Shown piece by piece: positions 1 to 5,986 of a stretch of DNA of 7,299 nucleotides (its first letter is position 1; every line of letters starts with the position of its first letter). Location of the stretch: positions 1 through 7,299 of the forward strand of contig DLTS01000028.1 of NCBI GenBank assembly GCA_002501485.1, read 5' to 3'. A program made the position numbers and the translations under genes. Below the pieces are notes generated by a model that did no database searches, was not told the origin of the DNA, and worked only from the letters and a program-made list of their open reading frames with translations. The stretch comes from Acidimicrobiaceae bacterium UBA7830. Lineage in GTDB: Bacteria; Actinomycetota; Acidimicrobiia; Acidimicrobiales; Ilumatobacteraceae.

Positions 1-254
1 GGTGTCACACTGAGGCGGGGGATCGGTACTCGTGTGCGGTCAACATCGGAAAGCGCCCGACGTTTTACGGCAATGCCGATCGGTCGCTCGTCGAGTGCCA
101 TCTCCTCGATTTCTCGGGAGACCTGTACGACCAAGTTCTGACCGTAGAGTTTGCCGCAAGGTTGCGCGAAGAGCAGCGATTTGATGGTCTTGAAGCGTTG
201 ACAACTCAACTCCAAGTCGATGTCTCTCGAGCGCGTGAGATCGCCAGGTTGTGA
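1..254 (+). CDS. ribF: RibF C-terminus (riboflavin kinase domain), 5'-truncated by the window
   Basis: This is the last part of the bifunctional riboflavin kinase/FAD synthetase, which phosphorylates riboflavin to FMN and adenylates FMN to FAD in the cytosol. The first whole codon is at position 3 and the stop is TGA at 252-254, giving 83 visible residues. They carry flavokinase landmarks: AVNIGKRPTF (the conserved N-x-G-x-x-PTF segment that contacts nucleotide and metal), VECHLLDFSGDLYD with the presumed catalytic Glu, and FAARLREEQRFDGLEAL followed by a D-x-x-x-AR ending typical of the family. The N-terminal adenylyltransferase domain is outside the window. It lies 105 bases upstream of rpsO on the same strand, the usual actinobacterial order, so co-transcription is plausible. 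Identity is firm from motifs; no lesion is seen in the visible part. Confidence 0.93.
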   Translation, partial: CHTEAGDRYSCAVNIGKRPTFYGNADRSLVECHLLDFSGDLYDQVLTVEFAARLREEQRFDGLEALTTQLQVDVSRAREIARL

Positions 255-310
255 GCGTGCACCAACCCTCATAACATCCTGATGTCCGTTGGGGTTCCGA
301 CTCTGGCGGA

Positions 311-326
311 CGCACCGACTGGTGCG
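311..326 (+). promoter_or_regulatory. Stem-loop in the rpsO leader
   Basis: A perfect 6-bp stem (CGCACC at 311-316, GGTGCG at 321-326) closes a GACT tetraloop 33 bases before the rpsO start. A competing pairing, TGGT (320-323) with ACCA (327-330), would break it. ACCT at 330-333 is complementary to AGGT at 345-348, inside the ribosome binding region. In several bacterial groups S15 represses its own mRNA through leader structures. A similar switch here is inference only; the same hairpin could also be an attenuator or have no role. Confidence 0.4.
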
Positions 327-359
327 ACCACCTCAACCAATAAAAGGTAGGCAAACCCC

Positions 360-623
360 ATGGCTATCGAGCCAAAAGCAGATGTCATAGCTCGTCACCG
401 ACAGAGCGACGGTGACACCGGATCCCCTGAGGTCCAAATCGCCCTTCTCTCCTCGAGAATTCAGCACCTGACCGACCACCTGAAGACTCACCCGAAAGAC
501 CACCACTCCCGTCGTGGGCTGTTGATGCTCGTGGGTCGTCGTCGGCGTATGCTCGACTACATCCGTGAAATTGATGTAGAGCGCTACCGCTCAATTGTCG
601 CTGAACTCGGTCTTCGTCGCTGA
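360..623 (+). CDS. rpsO: 30S ribosomal protein S15
   Basis: The 87-residue product matches the usual S15 length of 87-89. S15 binds the central domain of 16S rRNA early in 30S assembly and contributes to an intersubunit bridge. The family signature is plain: the TGSPEVQIALLSSRI segment at about residues 20-34, then LTDHLKTHPKDHHSRRGLL with the conserved HHSRRGL rRNA-contact motif, then RRRRMLDYI near residues 60-69. The ATG at 360 is preceded by a purine-rich AAAAGG/AGGTAGG stretch (342-351). It sits between ribF and pnp, as in other actinobacteria. The 263-base spacer to pnp is long enough to carry RNA processing signals. Nothing unusual in the protein itself. Confidence 0.97.
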   Translation: MAIEPKADVIARHRQSDGDTGSPEVQIALLSSRIQHLTDHLKTHPKDHHSRRGLLMLVGRRRRMLDYIREIDVERYRSIVAELGLRR

Positions 624-640
624 AAATACTGATCGCCGGC

Positions 641-674
641 CGAGGGTCTGCACTCTCGAGGCGTTACGCCCTCG
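641..674 (+). promoter_or_regulatory. Overlapping stem-loops just after rpsO
   Basis: Two hairpins share a few bases. The first pairs CGAGGGT (641-647) with ACTCTCG (652-658), 7 bp including one G-T wobble, around a CTGC loop. The second pairs CGAG+GCG (657-663) with CGC+CTCG (667-669, 671-674), with one bulged C and a TTA loop. They start 17 bases after the rpsO stop and neither is followed by a T-run. They may protect the rpsO 3' end, terminate part of the transcripts, or be processing sites. Function is not shown by sequence. Confidence 0.4.
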
Positions 675-708
675 TTGCCTCGCGCTGTGAGGAGCGGGTG
701 TCGTTGTT

Positions 709-775
709 ACCGGATAACCTGTTTCTTGGGCGACATCGTCCACATATCACCGAGTAGCTGATGTCGGTTACCGGT
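709..775 (+). promoter_or_regulatory. Two-tier stem-loop in the rpsO-pnp spacer (candidate pnp leader processing hairpin)
   Basis: The outer stem pairs 709-718 with 767-775: nine base pairs with a single bulged A at 714. The inner stem pairs CGACATC (731-737) with GATGTCG (760-766), 7 bp, stacked directly on the outer stem on its 3' side. A 12-base asymmetric loop (719-730) lies on the 5' side. In E. coli a long stem-loop in the pnp leader is cut by RNase III and PNPase then destroys its own message, and an intergenic hairpin is also cut in Streptomyces. This element is in the corresponding position. The fold is drawn by eye and the regulatory role is by analogy. Confidence 0.55.
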
Positions 776-787
776 TGCTGAGATCGT

Positions 788-799
788 GTCAACGTTGAC
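788..799. promoter_or_regulatory. Perfect 12-base palindrome upstream of pnp
   Basis: GTCAACGTTGAC reads the same on both strands with no spacer. It lies 87 bases before the pnp start. It could be a binding site for a dimeric regulator. A palindrome of this length has a modest chance of arising by accident in a spacer this size, and no matching second copy was noticed in the other intergenic regions. No regulator is proposed. Confidence 0.3.
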
Positions 800-851
800 G
801 AATTCTTCGACGCGGTGTTGCCAACTGGGAACCGGATAGCTGCTCCACATC

Positions 852-870
852 ATTTGGGAACGTCCCAAAT
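852..870 (+). promoter_or_regulatory. 8-bp hairpin abutting the pnp ribosome binding site
   Basis: ATTTGGGA (852-859) and TCCCAAAT (863-870) form a perfect 8-bp stem around ACG. The ribosome binding site AAAGGAG (874-880) begins three bases later and the pnp ATG is at 887. A hairpin this close to the binding site could influence ribosome loading or form a cleavage or binding site. As DNA it would also serve as a spaced operator palindrome. Which, if either, is unknown. Confidence 0.5.
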
Positions 871-886
871 TTGAAAGGAGCCAATA

Positions 887-3268
887 ATGGCTGATCCCAT
901 CCGCGTGTCCGGACCAATTTCGGGCACCGATCGAACCCTGACGTTTGAGACAGGGAAATTTGCCCCACAAAGCCAAGGCGCAGTTGTGGCAACTATCGGA
1001 GAAACCCGTGTTCTCACCACAGCGAACGCTGCGCGCGACGTCCGCCCAGGTGTTGACTTCTTCCCGTTGACGGTCGATGTTGAAGAGCGTTCGTACGCAG
1101 CGGGCAAAATTCCCGGCTCGTTCTTCCGTCGTGAGGGTCGTCCGACAGAAGACGCAATCCTTACCTGTCGCCTTACCGACCGGCCTCTCCGACCTGCATT
1201 CCCGGACGGTTTCCGTAATGAGGTTCAGGTCGTCTCAACCGTGCTCGGTGTTGACATGGCGAATCCGCATGATGTGCTGTCGATTAATGCAGCATCGGCG
1301 GCTCTCATGATCTCCGGTATCCCATTCGAGGGGCCGATCGGCTCAGTTCGCGTGGCCTACACCACCGAAGGTGAGTGGATTCCTCACCCCACCTATGACG
1401 AGGGTGAAGGTTCAACATTCGAACTTGTTGTTGCTGGTCGTGAACTGGACAACGGCGACGTGGCCATCATGATGGTTGAAGCCGGAGGCACTGAGCAGAG
1501 CTTCTACTTCTACGAAGACGGCGCTCCTAAAGTTGATGAGGTAGCGCTCGCTGAAGGTCTTGACGCGTCGAAGCAGTGGATCAAAGAGTCGATCGCATTG
1601 CAGCGTCAGCTCGTCGCAAGCGTCATCGCAACATCGGGACCCATCGAAGAACTTCCGTTTACTCCGGTGCTCGACTACACCCCCGAAGTGTTCGCTGCCG
1701 TGGAAGGTTGTGTGCACGGTGAGATCAGCGCCGCTGTCGCAATTGCAGGTAAGGCGGAACGTAACGCTGCAACCGATGAGGCATCTGCAAAGGCGCTCGA
1801 GGCGCTGTGTGGCGATGACGGCGAATTCGCTGGACAAGAAAAGGCTGTGAAGGAAGCAGTTCGCTCTCTCACGAAGAAGCTTGTTCGTCGTCGCATCGTT
1901 GATGAAGGTCTCCGAATCGACGGTCGCGGGGTCCGAGACCTCCGTCCGGTGTCAGCAGAAGTTGGGGTGCTTCCGACCGCACATGGTTCGGGTCTTTTCC
2001 AGCGTGGCGAGACCCAGGTCATGAACGTGTTGACCCTGGCGATGCCTCGCATGAATCAGTTGATTGACTCACTGTCTCCCAACAACGAGAAGCGCTATCT
2101 GCATCACTACAACATGCCACCGTGGTCTAATGGCGAGACCGGTCGAGTGGGTTCACCGAAGCGTCGCGAGATCGGCCACGGTGCTCTTGCTGCCCGGGCA
2201 GTGATGCCTGTTGTCCCTAATCAGGAAGACTTTGCGTACACCCTCCGCCTCGTATCAGAGGTCATGTCGTCAAACGGTTCGACATCGATGGGGTCGGTGT
2301 GTTCATCGAGCCTCTCGCTGATGGATGCCGGTGTGCCAATTCGAGGCGCAGTCTCAGGCATCGCAATGGGCCTCGTGAAAGACGGTGATGACTACGTGAC
2401 GTTGACCGACATCCTCGGTGCCGAAGATGCGTTCGGTGATATGGACTTCAAAGTCGCAGGAACCGTTGACGCAATCACCGCTCTTCAGCTCGACACGAAG
2501 ATTGACGGAATCCCCGCTCAGGTACTCGCCGATGCCCTTCAGCAAGCGCGTGAAGCTCGCATGGAGATTCTTGACGTTATGAACGCTGCTATCGCTGCCC
2601 CACGAACAGAGGTTGCAGAAACTGCCCCGAAGATCGTGACCATCACCATTCCGATCGACAAGGTCGGCGAGGTCATCGGGCCGAAGGGCAAGATCATCAA
2701 CACCATCCAGGCCGAGACCGGAGCAGACATCGCGGTCGATGACGATGGCGCGGTGGGCATTGTGACGATTGCGGCGGTCGAATCGTGGCGTATGGAAGAG
2801 GCTCGCACGGCGATCGTCAACATCGTCGATCCGCCAAAGGCCGAAATTGGCGTCACTTACACCGGTCGCGTCGTCAACATCACCAAGTTTGGGGCATTTG
2901 TCAACATTCTTCCTGGTCGCGACGGCCTTCTGCACATCTCGAAAATTGGCCGTGGCAAGCGGATCAACGCCGTTGAAGATGTGCTGTCGCTTGGAGATGA
3001 GGTTCAAGTTGTCGTCGATGAGATCGACGACCGTGGCAAGGTGTCATTGAGTCCCGCAGGCGACATCGTTCCTAACGCTGGAACCGATGGTGCATCTGAC
3101 TCGGGAGCCGAGGCTGCAGATGCTGCCTCTCACACATCTGGCGATGGAGAGATCGAATCGGTCAGTTTTGACGAAAGCTTTGATGCTGAACTCGCAGATG
3201 AACTCGGTGACCTCGGCCCAAGCGCCGAGCGTCGAGGTGGGGGCGGTGAACGTCGCCGGCATCGCTAA
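887..3268 (+). CDS. pnp: Polynucleotide phosphorylase (guanosine pentaphosphate synthetase-type)
   Basis: PNPase degrades RNA 3' to 5' with phosphate, releasing nucleoside diphosphates, and can add tails in reverse; it is a cytosolic trimer. The 793-residue product has the full layout: RNase PH-like domain 1 (about 10-230), a helical linker (to about 325), RNase PH-like domain 2 (about 330-550), a KH domain (about 580-645, GPKGK at 598-602) and an S1 domain (about 650-725, VVNITKFGAFVNILPGRDGLLH). Active-site signatures in domain 2 are intact: GLFQRGETQ, SPKRREIGHGALAARA, SNGSTSMGSVCSSSL and TDILGAEDAFGDMDFKVAG, with the catalytic Asp cluster around 508-520. The tail is acidic and ends Arg/Gly-rich, as in several actinobacterial enzymes. 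ATG 887 is supported by AAAGGAG six bases upstream and by the family-like N-terminus. The preceding leader suggests post-transcriptional control. Confidence 0.98.
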   Translation: MADPIRVSGPISGTDRTLTFETGKFAPQSQGAVVATIGETRVLTTANAARDVRPGVDFFPLTVDVEERSYAAGKIPGSFFRREGRPTEDAILTCRLTDRPLRPAFPDGFRNEVQVVSTVLGVDMANPHDVLSINAASAALMISGIPFEGPIGSVRVAYTTEGEWIPHPTYDEGEGSTFELVVAGRELDNGDVAIMMVEAGGTEQSFYFYEDGAPKVDEVALAEGLDASKQWIKESIALQRQLVASVIATSGPIEELPFTPVLDYTPEVFAAVEGCVHGEISAAVAIAGKAERNAATDEASAKALEALCGDDGEFAGQEKAVKEAVRSLTKKLVRRRIVDEGLRIDGRGVRDLRPVSAEVGVLPTAHGSGLFQRGETQVMNVLTLAMPRMNQLIDSLSPNNEKRYLHHYNMPPWSNGETGRVGSPKRREIGHGALAARAVMPVVPNQEDFAYTLRLVSEVMSSNGSTSMGSVCSSSLSLMDAGVPIRGAVSGIAMGLVKDGDDYVTLTDILGAEDAFGDMDFKVAGTVDAITALQLDTKIDGIPAQVLADALQQAREARMEILDVMNAAIAAPRTEVAETAPKIVTITIPIDKVGEVIGPKGKIINTIQAETGADIAVDDDGAVGIVTIAAVESWRMEEARTAIVNIVDPPKAEIGVTYTGRVVNITKFGAFVNILPGRDGLLHISKIGRGKRINAVEDVLSLGDEVQVVVDEIDDRGKVSLSPAGDIVPNAGTDGASDSGAEAADAASHTSGDGEIESVSFDESFDAELADELGDLGPSAERRGGGGERRRHR

Positions 3269-3276
3269 CTGCTTGT

Positions 3277-3351
3277 TCGAGCGTTGACGACCGAGCATGT
3301 TGTGAACGCTCGACATTTGGTTCACCCTCGCAGGAGTCCTTAGGACGCGAG
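3277..3351. terminator. Two stem-loops after pnp, candidate terminator between convergent genes
   Basis: The first pairs TCGAGCGTT (3277-3285) with AACGCTCGA (3305-3313), nine perfect base pairs around a 19-base loop, starting eight bases after the pnp stop. The second pairs CTCGC (3327-3331) with GCGAG (3347-3351) and GTCC (3336-3339) with GGAC (3343-3346), with a four-base bulge. Neither has a T-run in either direction. They could be the U-less terminators proposed for actinobacteria, or structures protecting the 3' end from exonucleases. The position between convergent pnp and the hydrolase gene favours termination or 3'-end protection. Confidence 0.5.
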
Positions 3352-3430
3352 CAGGGTCGGATGCAAGTGCTGATTCTGTCTGTGGCAAGAGTGGCCTGAT
3401 GTTTTTGATCCCTTGTGGGTCGATTGCGGT

Positions 3431-4720
3431 CTAGGGTTTGGAAACCAAATCTAGGTAGCTCGTCGCTTGAATTTTTGCTGTGGAAATTAAGTCTCCAAGA
3501 GCAATATTCACATCCAGACTATGCAAGCCGGATTGAGCGTCATTTTGACTCCTGATATGTGCCGCTCGTGGATCTTCTGACCCTGAGCGAATCTCAACTG
3601 ACAAGTAGCCGAATACTTGATCTTTAATGCACTCGCCAACTATTAGACCTGGGTAGGTCACCCACGGAGAAGTGACCTCAAAGGCCTCTTTTATAGTTTG
3701 ATCAGTAGGCAGAAGAGGCGTTAACTCTGCCCTAGCAGCATTGAAGGTTTTTGGATTTACACATAGTGAGGGAGACGATTCAGCGTCTTCCCATGAGAGT
3801 TCTTCCCAAGAAGAAATAGACCAAGATGGATGGTGCCAGGTTCGACCAAACCATGATTCTGGAGAGGGCGGCGCAGAGCCGAAGAAAGTGTTGTATGCAA
3901 CGATGCATCTGATTTCGTGAGCCTGATCGCACGGGGAGATTGTCTCGAATTCATCTGCGCCTGCAGAAATATGGGCTCCTCCAAGCAGGTGAGCCGAGAT
4001 AAACCTTTTTCGGAGTAAGTCGGACGTGTCGATTTCTCTCTTTATCAACTCCGTAAGCATCGCTGTACCTTGAGAATGTCCAACCAGAACGAAGCCTCGT
4101 AGGTCGCCGGAGTTTGCTATGAAGTGTCTAAACGCATCGAGGACATCGTCGTAAGCAACCTCAAAACCGGTTGTGCCAGGTCCTCCGACGGAGTCATTTG
4201 CAGGAATCTCGATTAATCCAGAAGTCGCTGGCACGGTTCGCTGTCGGTAAACGGGAGCATAAATGTCGCAGACTTCGTTGTAGCGAGAGACCTGAGCCCA
4301 CGCCGTCGCTAACTCCTCTTCTGGACCGGGTACCAGGTCGCTGTTAGCGGACATATCAAGGCTTGCGGTGGGGTAGATGTAAAAACAATCAATCAAAGGG
4401 TCTGGGTTCTTGTGAGCAACAGTTTCTTCTATCTTTCCGTCAGGATAAATCGCTGTCGTTGTGTGATCAGATCCACAGATGTCGTCAATGCTCGGAAGGC
4501 ATAACCATGCCTCTGGGCGGCTGTAAATTGCACTTATATAGCCCTGAGGCAATCTGAAAGTTGTTTCAACTGCCGGATAGTCGGTGGTCTGAGATGGGAC
4601 GTTAGAAGTGGACGACTCTTCGTCGAAGTTGCTCGGATTGTTCCAAACTCCACAGGCGCCTAACGAAATGGTTAAGGAGAGAAGGAAGACTGCCGTCGCA
4701 TGTGGGGAAGCCCGACGCAC
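3431..4720 (-). CDS. Putative lipoprotein alpha/beta-hydrolase, DUF3089 family
   Basis: This 429-residue protein is probably exported and lipid-anchored. The N-terminus has arginines, a hydrophobic stretch (residues 11-20) and a lipobox-like L-G-A-C with Cys23. The mature part resembles DUF3089 proteins, predicted serine hydrolases of the alpha/beta fold: DCFYIYPTAS (111-120), CDIYAPVYRQRT (151-162), VAYDDVLDAF (188-197), nucleophile elbow GHSQG with Ser216, LCVNPKTF (319-326), and a C-terminal LHSLDVNIALGDL whose His400 is the likely catalytic histidine. Substrate is unknown; an ester or lipid is only a guess. The start is GTG at 4718-4720. An in-frame TAA lies a few codons upstream, and no good ribosome binding site is visible. 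It faces pnp and diverges from dapB. Its GC is lower than its neighbours (26/60 in 3481-3540 against 38/60 in pnp 1021-1080, hand count), suggesting acquisition by transfer. Confidence 0.85.
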   Translation of the reverse strand: MRRASPHATAVFLLSLTISLGACGVWNNPSNFDEESSTSNVPSQTTDYPAVETTFRLPQGYISAIYSRPEAWLCLPSIDDICGSDHTTTAIYPDGKIEETVAHKNPDPLIDCFYIYPTASLDMSANSDLVPGPEEELATAWAQVSRYNEVCDIYAPVYRQRTVPATSGLIEIPANDSVGGPGTTGFEVAYDDVLDAFRHFIANSGDLRGFVLVGHSQGTAMLTELIKREIDTSDLLRKRFISAHLLGGAHISAGADEFETISPCDQAHEIRCIVAYNTFFGSAPPSPESWFGRTWHHPSWSISSWEELSWEDAESSPSLCVNPKTFNAARAELTPLLPTDQTIKEAFEVTSPWVTYPGLIVGECIKDQVFGYLSVEIRSGSEDPRAAHIRSQNDAQSGLHSLDVNIALGDLISTAKIQATSYLDLVSKP

Positions 4721-4778
4721 TCGACCAAGTTAGACCGCAGTATGAGAGCAATGAGAATTTGTGGCGGATTGAGCAGCT

Positions 4779-4796
4779 AGGTTCCAGAACGAACCT
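4779..4796. other. Small inverted repeat in the divergent hydrolase/dapB spacer
   Basis: AGGTTC (4779-4784) and GAACCT (4791-4796) form a 6-bp inverted repeat around CAGAAC. It lies 58 bases upstream of the hydrolase GTG and about 135 upstream of the dapB ATG. It could be an operator or a leader hairpin, but it is short. The remainder of the 211-base spacer (4721-4931) shows no convincing promoter hexamers and no additional gene. Confidence 0.25.
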
Positions 4797-4931
4797 GTGG
4801 CAATTTGAGTTACTAGTGGCACTGCGACCTGCGTTTCCCCATTGGCGACTCGGTCAGATGGGATCATTCTGTTTGGCGAAGAGGAGTTTGCTGTCTCAGT
4901 TCAGACTACGCAACGGAGTACCGTCTCTACT

Positions 4932-5699
4932 ATGGCGATCGTTCGGGTAGGAGTAGTTGGTGCAACTGGGCGGATGGGTCAGGCTGTCTGTGGGGCGGTC
5001 ACTGATGCTGAGGGTCTCGAATTAGTTGCGGCTGTCGATGTGAATGGCTCTGGCGCCACTCATGGAGTTGAAGTGTCGACAGATCTTCGTGCGCTGGCCG
5101 AGGCATCGTGTCACGTGGTGGTTGACTTCACCACAGCTGAAGCTGCACGAGCGACGCTTCCATTCCTCGCTCTTCATGGCATACATGCCGTCGTTGGAAC
5201 GACCGGTTTTGATGATGATGACATGACTGCCTTCGCATCAGTATTTGACGGGTCGAGTGCGAATTGTTTGGTTGCCGCAAATTTTGCGATATCGGCGGTG
5301 CTGATGATGAAGTTCGCAGCGGAAGCCGCTGCGTTTTTTGATACGGCGGAGATCATTGAGTTGCACCATGATGAGAAAATTGATGCGCCATCGGGGACTG
5401 CGCTGGCGACTGCCAGAATGATGCACCCTGGTGAGCAAGGCTGGGCGGATGACCTTACTCAGCTTGAAGAGCCCGAGGGCGCTCGAGGCGGACAAGGCCC
5501 AAATGGAGTTCGAATTCACTCGGTGAGAATGAGAGGAATGACCGCACATCAAGAGGTGATTCTTGGAGCTCAGGGACAGACGTTGACCATTAGGCAAGAT
5601 TCGTATGACCGCACGAGTTTTATGCCCGGAGTGGTGCTTGCGTGCAGAAGGATCAAGGAGGCCTCAGGCCTCGTTGTGGGTTTGGAGACGCTTCTGTAG
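4932..5699 (+). CDS. dapB: 4-hydroxy-tetrahydrodipicolinate reductase
   Basis: DapB reduces hydroxy-tetrahydrodipicolinate with NAD(P)H in the diaminopimelate/lysine pathway, supplying cell-wall and protein precursors. The 255-residue product shows the N-terminal nucleotide-binding loop GVVGATGRMG (7-16), VVVDFTTAEA (62-71) and VVGTTGF (87-93). The substrate/catalytic segment follows: ELHHDEKIDAPSGTA (143-157) with the His pair 145-146 and Lys149. IHSVRMRGMTAHQEV and the ending YDRTSFMPGVVLA are also typical. I chose ATG 4932 because families start just before the Rossmann strand (here MAIVRVGVVG). An in-frame ATG at 4842 would add 30 residues without family resemblance. The nearest GGAG (4915-4918) is 13 bases from the start, rather far. 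Neither dapA nor an M16 peptidase gene adjoins it here. Identity is firm; the exact start is slightly less so. Confidence 0.95.
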   Translation: MAIVRVGVVGATGRMGQAVCGAVTDAEGLELVAAVDVNGSGATHGVEVSTDLRALAEASCHVVVDFTTAEAARATLPFLALHGIHAVVGTTGFDDDDMTAFASVFDGSSANCLVAANFAISAVLMMKFAAEAAAFFDTAEIIELHHDEKIDAPSGTALATARMMHPGEQGWADDLTQLEEPEGARGGQGPNGVRIHSVRMRGMTAHQEVILGAQGQTLTIRQDSYDRTSFMPGVVLACRRIKEASGLVVGLETLL

Positions 5700-5715
5700 A
5701 GCGACGAGGAGCTTT

Positions 5716-5736
5716 GCTGGCTGGTGTCAGCCGAGC
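5716..5736. terminator. Strong hairpin at the convergence of dapB and the - strand genes
   Basis: GCT+GGCTG (5716-5723) pairs with CAGCC (5728-5732) and AGC (5734-5736), eight base pairs with one bulged G at 5733, around a GTGT loop. It begins 16 bases after the dapB stop and overlaps the stop of the broken - strand gene. There is no T-run on either side, so if it is a terminator it is of the U-less kind and could serve both directions. Confidence 0.45.
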
Positions 5737-5920
5737 GTGAAAGACATGTCGATGCCGCAGCAGAGAGGTGACTTGATTTTTCCTTCACAGCCAGGGCATT
5801 TTGAGATCTGCACGGTTGAACCATCATCTCGGGTGGGGACATCGTTCTCGAGGGGATGTTGCAGGTGCCACAGGATGCATTTACCGACATCCCGCATTTC
5901 GAACACTCGTAGGTATGTAT
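5727..5920 (-). pseudogene. Small Cys-rich zinc-ribbon-like gene with a frameshift and no normal start
   Basis: Reading the - strand from 5920, the first part gives HTYECSKCGMSVNASCGTCN in one frame. After a run of four C's (G's at 5852-5855 on the + strand) the sense continues in the next frame as PLENDVPTRDD, GSTVQISKCPGCEGKIK and SPLCCGIDMSFTLG, then TGA at 5727. Adding one C gives a 64-residue protein with Cys at 6, 9, 17, 20, 42, 45, 54 and 55, two clear CxxC pairs and a CPGC knuckle, suggesting one or two bound zinc ions. Where a start is expected there is ATA (5920-5918) with AGGG just before it; no ATG, GTG or TTG occurs between the in-frame TAG upstream and residue 11. The organisation resembles small zinc-ribbon proteins I recall from marine microbes, but I cannot name a family. 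A sequencing or assembly error, real decay, or -1 frameshifting are all possible. Confidence 0.6.
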
Positions 5921-5986
5921 ATTGCCCTAGGTTTCGCTATGGGTTCTATGTCCGCTATCGAACGCTGACAGGAAGCATAGGAAGAC

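Noticed and set aside
198..226. TTGACA at 198-203 as a -35 box for an rpsO promoter
   Set aside because: It is within the ribF coding sequence and no acceptable -10 hexamer lies 16-18 bases downstream (TGTCTC at best).
795..840. TTGACG with GATAGC as a pnp promoter
   Set aside because: Spacing is far from 17 bases and TTGACG is part of the 12-base palindrome, so the match is not meaningful.
706..841. Recurring ACCGG(A/T)-containing words (710, 770, 831) as direct-repeat operators
   Set aside because: Two of them are the two arms of the 709-775 stem, so pairing explains them; the third is a short match.
2354..3007. Long open frame (217 codons) antisense to pnp
   Set aside because: It lies wholly inside a firmly identified pnp, has no recognisable motifs and reads like the mirror of pnp codon bias (many D, V and R). 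The shorter antisense frames at 1412-1837 and 1675-2052 were rejected for the same reason.
3319..3352. GGTTCACCC-like T-loop suggesting a tRNA after pnp
   Set aside because: No cloverleaf can be folded around it and there is no acceptor stem; the bases are better explained by the second stem-loop.
4781..4794. GTTC/GAAC repeats as an SOS (LexA) box near the hydrolase start
   Set aside because: Actinobacterial LexA sites have GAAC then GTTC with a four-base spacer; here the order and spacing are wrong.
4842..4931. 30-codon N-terminal extension of DapB from ATG 4842
   Set aside because: The extension has no resemblance to DapB and the family starts right before the Rossmann strand; ATG 4932 fits.
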